Assembly (NCBI GenBank): GCA_035534615.1
Contig: DATLRO010000041.1
Coordinates: 1-14,450, forward strand
From: JAGWRA01 sp035534615
GTDB lineage: Bacteria > Acidobacteriota > Vicinamibacteria > Vicinamibacterales > CAVVIG01
Length of the DNA: 14,450 nucleotides
Reading direction: 5' to 3'
Position numbers and translations under genes: made by a program. The stretch's first letter is position 1, and each line of letters begins with the position of its first letter. This document shows, in pieces, positions 5,658-12,475 of the stretch. The notes beneath the pieces were generated by a model that did no database searches, was not told the DNA's origin, and worked only from the letters and a program-made list of their open reading frames with translations.

Positions 5658-5738
5658 GCGGAGTACGCCGGCAATCCCAGCCACCCCGGCGGCAAAGAAT
5701 TTCAGACAAGCCCGACCGTGCGGGTGTAGCATGCGACC

Positions 5739-5752
5739 TGTCAAAAATGACA
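5739..5752. promoter_or_regulatory. Perfect palindrome TGTCA-N4-TGACA, candidate operator
   Basis: TGTCA (5739-5743) and TGACA (5748-5752) flank AAAA, forming a 14-base dyad in an A-rich island amid GC-rich sequence. It lies 63 bases upstream of the kinase GTG and 82 bases after the XRE stop. TTCAGA near 5701 and TAGCAT near 5727 give a weak -35/-10 pair just upstream, so the dyad could overlap the transcription start. Size and symmetry fit a dimeric repressor site. Confidence 0.5.
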
Positions 5753-5814
5753 AAATTCGTCCCCGTCGGCCGGACGTCTGTTCGCCCCAGTTGACACCCG
5801 GAGGCTGACTGCTC

Positions 5815-8800
5815 GTGCTCGGAAGCACGCTGGGACACTATCGCATCGACAGCCTGCTGGGCCGCGGGGGGATGGGCGAAGTCTATCGCGCCCGCGACAC
5901 CCGCCTCGAACGGCTGGTCGCCATCAAGGTGATGGCCCCCCACGGCGAGGGTCAGGCCTCGATCGTCGAACGCTTCCTGCGCGAGGCGCGGGCGGCCTCG
6001 GCCCTCAATCATCCCAACATCGTCACGATCCACGAAATCGGCCAGACGGGCGACGGCGCGTACTACCTGGTCCAGGAACTCATCGAAGGACGGACGCTCC
6101 GCGACCTGCTGGCGGAGGGGCTGCCGCTCGACATGGCGGGCTCCCTGACGCGACAACTGGCCCGGGCGCTGGCGGCGGCGCACGCGGCCGGCATCGTCCA
6201 CCGCGACATCAAGCCGGAAAACGTCATGGTCCGGCCGGACGGCTACCTCAAGGTCCTGGACTTCGGCGTGGCCCGCATCATCCACGCCGAGGCGGCCAGC
6301 GTGGACGAGACCCGCGTCCCCGAGGCGACGGAGGCGGGGGTCCTGCTCGGGACGACCGCCTACATGTCGCCGGAACAGGCGAGCGGCCTCCCGGCCGGTC
6401 CGCCCTCAGACGTCTTTTCCCTGGGCGTCCTCCTGTACGAAATGCTCACGGGCCGGCGGCCGTTCGTGGGCGACTCGAGCCTGCTCGTCCTCCAGGCCAT
6501 CCGGGGCGAACATCCGCCGTCGCCGTCGCGCGTGAAGCCGTCGGTGCCGGTCGCATTCGATCCGCTCGTGGCGGGAATGCTCGCCAAGGAGCCGGCTCAG
6601 CGCCCGACGGCCGCCGCGGTCGACGCGGAACTGGAGCAGTTGCTCGGCGCGCCGACGCTGCACATCACGCCGGCGCCGCCTGCGCCACGCAACGTCGTCG
6701 GACGGGACGTCGAACGGCGGCGGCTGCTGATGGCGCTCGAGGAGGCGATCGGCGGCGGCGGGCGCATCGTGGCGGTGACGGGCGAGCCGGGCATCGGCAA
6801 GACGACGCTGGTCGAAGACGCGCTGGCGGCGATGGCCCTGAGCCCGGTGCGGCCGGTGATCGCCAGGGGCCGCTGCTCCGAGCGTCTGGCCGGCAGCGAG
6901 GCCTACCTGCCGCTGCTCGAGCTGCTCGACAACCTGCTCCATGCCGGCACCGGCGGCAGCTTCGGCGAAATGATGAAGACGCTGGCGCCGACCTGGTACG
7001 TCCACCTGGCGCCCGTGGCGTCCGGGCCGACGCCGGCCGACGCCGGCGGCGACAGCGTCGGGGCCGCTTCGCAGGAGCGGATGAAGCGCGAGCTGGCCGG
7101 GCTGCTGATCGAGATCGCCCGCGTGCGCCCGCTGGTGCTGCTGATCGAGGACCTGCACTGGGCCGACGTCTCGACGATCGACCTGCTCAACTACCTGGCC
7201 GGCCGGTTCGACCAGATGCGGGTGCTCGTGCTGGTCACCTACCGGCCGTCCGACATGGCGGTGGCGAACCATCCGTTCCTGCTCGTCCGGCAGGATCTGG
7301 AAACGCGCGGCGTGCTCCGCGAGCTGGCGCTCGACTTCCTGACGACGGCCGACATCGATCGCTTCCTGGCGATGGAATTTCCCGGGCATGGACTGCCGGC
7401 GGCGCTCGGCCGGATGCTGCACGAGAAGACGGAAGGCAGTCCGCTGTTCATGGTCGACCTGGTGCGCGATCTCCGCGACCGGAAGGCGATCGTCCGGACG
7501 CAGGAGCGCTGGGAGCTGGCGGCGTCGCTGCCGGCGATCGAGCGGGACCTGCCGGAGACGGTCAAGGGGATGATCGGCCGGAAGATCGAGCGGCTGGACG
7601 AGCTCGATCGGAAGCTGCTGACGGCCGCCAGCGTCCAGGGACACGAGTTCGACACGATCGTGGTCAGCGACGCGCTGGGGCTCGATCCGGCCGACGTCGA
7701 GGAGCGCTGCGACGCGCTCGATCGGGTGCACCGCCTGGTGCAGCCGATCCGCACGTACGACCTGCCCGACCGCGCGCTGAGCGTGCGCTACCGGTTCGTG
7801 CACGTCCTCTACCAGAACGTGCTGTACGCCTCGCTGCAGCCGACGCGGCGCGTGTCGCTGGCGGGCAAGGTGGCCCGGGCGCTGGTGACGCACCACGGCG
7901 AGGAGACGCCCTGGCTGGCGTCCGAGCTGGCGATGCTCTTCGAGACGGCGCGCGACTTCGCGGCCAGCGCCCGGCAGTTCTGCCTCGCGGCGCAGCACGC
8001 CATCGGCCTCTTCGGCTTCCGCGAAGCCTGGTCGCTGGCGGACCGCGGCCTGGCGGCCCTGCGCGGCCTGCCGGACGGTCCGGCGCGGAAGGCGCAGGAG
8101 CTCGCCCTCCAGATGGTCAAGGTGGCCGCGCTGCGATCGACGACCGGCTGGGCGACGCCGGAGCTGGAGCGGACGTTCGCCCGCGCGCGGCAGTTGTGCC
8201 AGGAGCTCGGCGACCCGCCCGAGGTCTTTCCGGTGCTCTACGGCATCACGCTGTTCCACCTGATTCGCGGCAACCTGCTGGAGTGCCGCACCCGCGCGGA
8301 CGAGCTGATGGTGCAGGCCGGCCCGTCCGGCAGCGCGGCGCTCCAGATGGCCGCGCATCACATGGCGGGCGTGTCGCGCGAGTTCATCGGCGACATGGTG
8401 GAATCGAGCCGGCTGCTGGAACGGGCCTGCGTGCTGCACGACCCGGTGGACCATCCGATCTATTCCGCGATGTACGGACTCGATCCCGGCATGCTGGCCC
8501 GCGCCATGTCGAGCCGGCCGCTGTGGGCGCTCGGGTATCCGGACCGCGCGCGGGCGCGCGGGCGCGACACGCTCACGCTGGCGCGGTCGCAGCAGCAGCC
8601 GCTCACCCTGGCCTTCGCGCTGCTCGTGCTCCACGGCATCCTGGCCTACCGCGGCGACGGCGCCGAGGCGCTGGCGGTCGGCGACGAGAACATCGCCCTG
8701 TGCCGGGAGCACGGGCTGCCGCAGGAAGCCGAGTGGAGCCGGTCGTTCCAGGGGGCCGCGCTGATCGGCCTCGGCCGCACGGCGGAAGGCATCGAGCTGC

Positions 8801-9246
8801 TCGCGGACAGCCTCGCGGTGCAGCATGCGCTCGACACGCACTTGGCGCGGCCGATGTACCTGGCGCTGCTCGCCGAGGGCTTTTGCCGGGCCGGCCGGAT
8901 CGACGAGGGGCTGCAGGCGGTACAGGAAGGCCTGGCCTACGCGGAGCAGACCGCCGAAGGGGGCTACGTCGCCGAGCTGCACCGGGTGCGCGGCGAGCTG
9001 GCGCGCCGGGCGGGCGACGCCGCCACGGCCGAAGAGACCCTGCGGCTGGCGCTCGATCTGGCGCGGCGGCAGCAGGCCCGATCGTTCGAGCTGCGCGCCG
9101 CCACGGGGCTCGCGAGCCTGTTCATCGAGTCGGGCCGGGTGGCGGAGGCGCGCGCGGTGCTCGCCCCGGTCTACGAGTGGTTCACGGAAGGATTCGACAC
9201 CGCGGATCTGATCGCCGCACGGACCGTACTGGCGCAGACGGAATAA
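5815..9246 (+). CDS. Ser/Thr protein kinase fused to STAND ATPase and TPR-like tail
   Basis: A 1143-residue soluble signalling protein. Residues 9-275 are a Hanks-type kinase with a complete catalytic set: Gly-loop GRGGMGEVY (16-24), Lys38 in VAIK, Glu57, HRDIKPEN (129-136), DFG (149-151) and activation-loop end GTTAYMSPEQ (179-188). From 292 a STAND/AAA_16-type ATPase begins at NVVGRD, with Walker A GEPGIGKTT (323-331) and Walker B VLLIED (441-446). From about 690 to the end it is helix-rich with repeated Ala/Leu pairs, consistent with degenerate TPRs that sense or bind a partner. No TM segment is seen, unlike many acidobacterial kinases. GTG 5815 is preceded by GGAGG at ten bases. Only seven bases separate it from the next gene, so it is probably the regulator of that operon. 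All kinase residues are intact. Confidence 0.93.
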   Translation: MLGSTLGHYRIDSLLGRGGMGEVYRARDTRLERLVAIKVMAPHGEGQASIVERFLREARAASALNHPNIVTIHEIGQTGDGAYYLVQELIEGRTLRDLLAEGLPLDMAGSLTRQLARALAAAHAAGIVHRDIKPENVMVRPDGYLKVLDFGVARIIHAEAASVDETRVPEATEAGVLLGTTAYMSPEQASGLPAGPPSDVFSLGVLLYEMLTGRRPFVGDSSLLVLQAIRGEHPPSPSRVKPSVPVAFDPLVAGMLAKEPAQRPTAAAVDAELEQLLGAPTLHITPAPPAPRNVVGRDVERRRLLMALEEAIGGGGRIVAVTGEPGIGKTTLVEDALAAMALSPVRPVIARGRCSERLAGSEAYLPLLELLDNLLHAGTGGSFGEMMKTLAPTWYVHLAPVASGPTPADAGGDSVGAASQERMKRELAGLLIEIARVRPLVLLIEDLHWADVSTIDLLNYLAGRFDQMRVLVLVTYRPSDMAVANHPFLLVRQDLETRGVLRELALDFLTTADIDRFLAMEFPGHGLPAALGRMLHEKTEGSPLFMVDLVRDLRDRKAIVRTQERWELAASLPAIERDLPETVKGMIGRKIERLDELDRKLLTAASVQGHEFDTIVVSDALGLDPADVEERCDALDRVHRLVQPIRTYDLPDRALSVRYRFVHVLYQNVLYASLQPTRRVSLAGKVARALVTHHGEETPWLASELAMLFETARDFAASARQFCLAAQHAIGLFGFREAWSLADRGLAALRGLPDGPARKAQELALQMVKVAALRSTTGWATPELERTFARARQLCQELGDPPEVFPVLYGITLFHLIRGNLLECRTRADELMVQAGPSGSAALQMAAHHMAGVSREFIGDMVESSRLLERACVLHDPVDHPIYSAMYGLDPGMLARAMSSRPLWALGYPDRARARGRDTLTLARSQQQPLTLAFALLVLHGILAYRGDGAEALAVGDENIALCREHGLPQEAEWSRSFQGAALIGLGRTAEGIELLADSLAVQHALDTHLARPMYLALLAEGFCRAGRIDEGLQAVQEGLAYAEQTAEGGYVAELHRVRGELARRAGDAATAEETLRLALDLARRQQARSFELRAATGLASLFIESGRVAEARAVLAPVYEWFTEGFDTADLIAARTVLAQTE

Positions 9247-9253
9247 GGACGCG

Positions 9254-12200
9254 ATGCCCGACCCCACCGCCCCCACGAACCCGTTCGAACGGCCGCGGCC
9301 GACCGAGCAGGCCGACACGACCGAAATCGTCCGCACGATCCTGATCCAGCAGGCCCGCTACGCCACGGCACAGCACCGCCCGCTCGCGCGCGGCACGCAC
9401 GCGAAGGGGATCTGCGCCCGCGCGACCTTCGAGGTGTTCGACGTCGGCAGCCGCGTGACCGACGCGCGCCTGGCCGCGAGGCTCGCGCGCGGGATCTTCG
9501 CCCACCCGGGCGTCTATCCGGCGGTCATCCGGTTCGCCAACGCCGAGGGGACGCTGCGCCCGGACTCCACGCCGGACGTGCGCGCCCTGTCGTTCTCGAT
9601 CGAGGTGCCGGCCGGCACGCTGCCGGGCGGCACGACGCGCCTCGACTACTCGCTGAACAGCGCGCCGACGTTTCCGATCAACGACACGCACGCGTTCGCC
9701 TGCTTCATGCGGGTCTTCAGCGCCGACGGTCCGCTCGCGAAGCTCCGGGCGCTGTGGTCGTTCCCGCTGGGGGATCTGCTGGGGTTCATGCGGACGGCGT
9801 TCCTGGCGTTCGGGCAGCAGCGCGGGCCGATCCGGCCGTACCAGACGCTGCGCTACTGGAGCACGGCGCCGTTCCTCCACGGACCGTTCGACGCGGTGAA
9901 GTACTCGGCGATTCCCTCGCCGGCCAATTCCGCCCGCCCGCCGGGCACGGGCGACGACTGCCTGCAGGACGAGCTCATCCGGCACCTGAACGAAGACGCC
10001 GAGATGAGCACGTTCGACTTCGCGCTGCAGTTCCTGGACGCGGAGCGGATGACGCGGTGGGGGCGGCGGCGGACGCCCAGCTTCTGGGTCGAGAACGCGA
10101 CGGCCGAGTGGAAGGAGGCCCAGGCCCCGTTCCACATCGTCGGCCGGCTGACGCTGGTGCGCGGGTCGCAGATGTCGCCCGAGGAGTGCGAGGCACAGCA
10201 CATCGACGTCACCGAGAATTCGACGCCCGAGTGCCGGCCGATCGGCAGCATCAACCGCGCGCGCTGGTCGGCCGAGTCGGCCAGCCGGAAGGCGAGGCAG
10301 ACGGGCCAGGTCGAGATCCCGGCCGAGGTGCCGATCCGCCGATCCTGGACGTCCCGGCTGCTGCGCGCCGCCGTGCTCGTCCTGATCGTGGTGGTCGGGC
10401 TCGACCTCATCGCCGGCAGCCTCTACCGCCGGTGGGCCGCGGACAACGTGCCGCCGCCCGAACAGATCGCCACGGTGCGGTACCTGAATCAAGGATGGGG
10501 CACGGCGATCGATTCCCCCGCCAGGCAGCTGTTCGACTACACGCCGCAGGGGACGTCGCTGCAGGAGATGCGCTACAGCTGGTTCGTCCACCTCGAGCGG
10601 CCGTTCAGCTCGCAGCGCTTCGCCGCCCCGTCGCACATGCGCCAGCTCGACTTCGTGGTCGACCCGCTGCCGACCGCCGCCAACCCCGACCAGCTCCCGG
10701 TCGGCTTCGCGCGCCGGTACGACCCCGCCATCCACGACTACGTCGTCGATCTCACCTGCGCCGCCTGCCACACCGGCGAGCTGGACGTGAAACACCCCGG
10801 CGGCACGGTGGCGATCCGGATCGACGGCGGGCAGGGGATGGCGGCGCTCACCGACATGACCGTCGGCAGCTTCCAGGTGGACCTGGCCGCCTCGCTCGCC
10901 ACCACCCTCGCCAATCCGTTCAAGTTCAACCATTTCGCCCACCAGGTGCTCGGGCGGGACGCCACCTGGTCGAACCGGTTCAGGCTCTGGCGTCAGATGG
11001 CGTCGGTCTCGGCGCGCCTCCTGGCGCTCGTGCGCGGCTCCTCCAATCCGCACCTCTATCCCACGCAGGAGGGGTACGGCCGCACCGACGCGCTCGGCCG
11101 GATCAGCAACGTCGTGTTCGGGGATCACCTGAGCCGGGCGAATTACCACACGGGCGACGCGCCGGTCAGCTTCCCGTACCTCTGGAACATCTGGAAGTTC
11201 AACTGGGTGCAGTACAACGCCTCGGTCAGCCAGCCGATGGCGCGCAACGTCGGGGAGGCGATGGGCACGGGCGCGACGTTCCATCTCGTCGACGCCTACG
11301 GGCGGCCGATTCCGGCGGCCGACCGCTATCACACGTCGATCGACTTCAGGAACCTGCAGCGCATCGAGTCGACGCTGCAGACGCTGAAGCCGCCGCAGTG
11401 GCCGGCGGACCTGCTGGGGCCGATCGATCAGGCGAAGGCCGCCAGGGGCAAGGTGCTCTTCAACGAGTATTGCGTCGGGTGCCACGGGCCGCACGTCGCC
11501 TCGGCGGTGCTGACGCATGCCGAGCAGCCGCTGCGCGGACCGGGCGATCCCCTCTGGGTCATCCGCTGGAAGACGCTCGGCGACGTGGGGACCGATCCGA
11601 ACGAGGCGCTCAACTTCATCCGCGACCGGGTCAATCTGACGCGGACCGGCATCGATGCAGGCGAGGCGGAGCGGCTGCTGCGCCGGGGATACGAAGAGCA
11701 GAAGGCGCGCGACGCGGGGCTGGTGCCGGCGCTGGAGGACGAACTCGCCCGGCAGAAGAAGGCGGGCGCCTCCGCGGACACGATCGACGAGATCAGCACC
11801 GAACTGCAGGAAGCCCAGGGCAAGGCCGCCGGTCCCGACCAGGCGATCGCGGCGCTCGACAAGCTGGACATGCACTCGGTGCCGCTCGGTGAGGCGCTGA
11901 CGATCCTCGGGCAGCTCGCGCGCCAGCACTATTACAAGGACCACAACTTCTCGCCGCAGGCGCAAGCCTGTTTCGACGGGTTCGGCGCGCTCGACCTGCC
12001 CCGGGCGGTCGCCGGCTACAAGCCGCGTCCGCTCGGGGGCGTGTGGGCCACGCCCCCCTTCCTGCACAACGGCTCGGTCCCGACGCTCTACGACCTGCTC
12101 TCGCCCGTCTCCGAGCGCCCGAAGCGATTCTACGTCGGCACCCGCGACTTCGACCCGGTGAAGGTCGGCTACATGACGACGCCCCCGACGCCGGACGCCG

Positions 12201-12475
12201 GCGGGTTCTGGTTCGACACGACGAAGCCGGGCAACTCGAACGCCGGCCACGAATTCAACAAGGGCTACGTCCCGTACGATGAGAGCAAGCCGCCCGAAGC
12301 GCAGGAACAGGGCGGCTTGATCGGGCCGTACCTCACGCCGGCCGAGCGCTACGAGCTGATCGAGTACCTGAAGATCCGCGCCGACGATGAGCCGGCGCCC
12401 CCCGTGCCGCACGTGCCGCCGGACTGCGCCGCCCTGCTCCAGCCGGCGGCCGCCTCGTCCGGAACGCCGCGATGA
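9254..12475 (+). CDS. Catalase-like / RoxA-like di-heme cytochrome c fusion
   Basis: A 1073-residue two-part haemoprotein. Residues 20-345 resemble the short catalase-related family (y4iL-like). GTHAKGICARATFEV (47-61) matches the catalase distal-His motif with His49, and LNSAPTFPIND (134-144) matches the distal-Asn segment with Asn135. The family end CRPIGSINRAR (327-337) is present, but the classical RxFSYxDT proximal-Tyr motif is not. Residues 369-391 are a single TM helix preceded by RRSWTSR, predicting N-in/C-out. Residues 400-1073 resemble RoxA-type di-heme proteins (rubber oxygenase/peroxidase relatives). Haem sites are CAACH (502-506) and CVGCH (740-744), with family-like blocks WVQYNASVSQPMARNVGEAM, TPPFLHNGSVPTLYDLLS and ERPKRFYVGTRDFDPVKVGY. 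The length of this part is close to RoxA itself. AAGGA precedes the ATG; the stop overlaps the patatin start as ATGA. The substrate is unknown; a peroxide- or O2-dependent lipid/isoprenoid oxidation is plausible. Confidence 0.88.
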   Translation: MPDPTAPTNPFERPRPTEQADTTEIVRTILIQQARYATAQHRPLARGTHAKGICARATFEVFDVGSRVTDARLAARLARGIFAHPGVYPAVIRFANAEGTLRPDSTPDVRALSFSIEVPAGTLPGGTTRLDYSLNSAPTFPINDTHAFACFMRVFSADGPLAKLRALWSFPLGDLLGFMRTAFLAFGQQRGPIRPYQTLRYWSTAPFLHGPFDAVKYSAIPSPANSARPPGTGDDCLQDELIRHLNEDAEMSTFDFALQFLDAERMTRWGRRRTPSFWVENATAEWKEAQAPFHIVGRLTLVRGSQMSPEECEAQHIDVTENSTPECRPIGSINRARWSAESASRKARQTGQVEIPAEVPIRRSWTSRLLRAAVLVLIVVVGLDLIAGSLYRRWAADNVPPPEQIATVRYLNQGWGTAIDSPARQLFDYTPQGTSLQEMRYSWFVHLERPFSSQRFAAPSHMRQLDFVVDPLPTAANPDQLPVGFARRYDPAIHDYVVDLTCAACHTGELDVKHPGGTVAIRIDGGQGMAALTDMTVGSFQVDLAASLATTLANPFKFNHFAHQVLGRDATWSNRFRLWRQMASVSARLLALVRGSSNPHLYPTQEGYGRTDALGRISNVVFGDHLSRANYHTGDAPVSFPYLWNIWKFNWVQYNASVSQPMARNVGEAMGTGATFHLVDAYGRPIPAADRYHTSIDFRNLQRIESTLQTLKPPQWPADLLGPIDQAKAARGKVLFNEYCVGCHGPHVASAVLTHAEQPLRGPGDPLWVIRWKTLGDVGTDPNEALNFIRDRVNLTRTGIDAGEAERLLRRGYEEQKARDAGLVPALEDELARQKKAGASADTIDEISTELQEAQGKAAGPDQAIAALDKLDMHSVPLGEALTILGQLARQHYYKDHNFSPQAQACFDGFGALDLPRAVAGYKPRPLGGVWATPPFLHNGSVPTLYDLLSPVSERPKRFYVGTRDFDPVKVGYMTTPPTPDAGGFWFDTTKPGNSNAGHEFNKGYVPYDESKPPEAQEQGGLIGPYLTPAERYELIEYLKIRADDEPAPPVPHVPPDCAALLQPAAASSGTPR

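Noticed and set aside
5791..5796. TTGACA as a -35 promoter element for the kinase gene
   Set aside because: It lies only 24 bases before the start codon and next to the Shine-Dalgarno, leaving no room for a -10 and leader; it is probably chance.
8540..8575. GC-alternating tract in the kinase gene as a structural or regulatory element
   Set aside because: It encodes Arg/Ala-rich helix sequence in frame and is explained by codon use.
6406..9336. A 976-residue minus-strand frame opposite the kinase gene
   Set aside because: Very rich in Arg, Gln and His, no recognisable motif, and fully antisense to a gene with intact kinase and ATPase residues.
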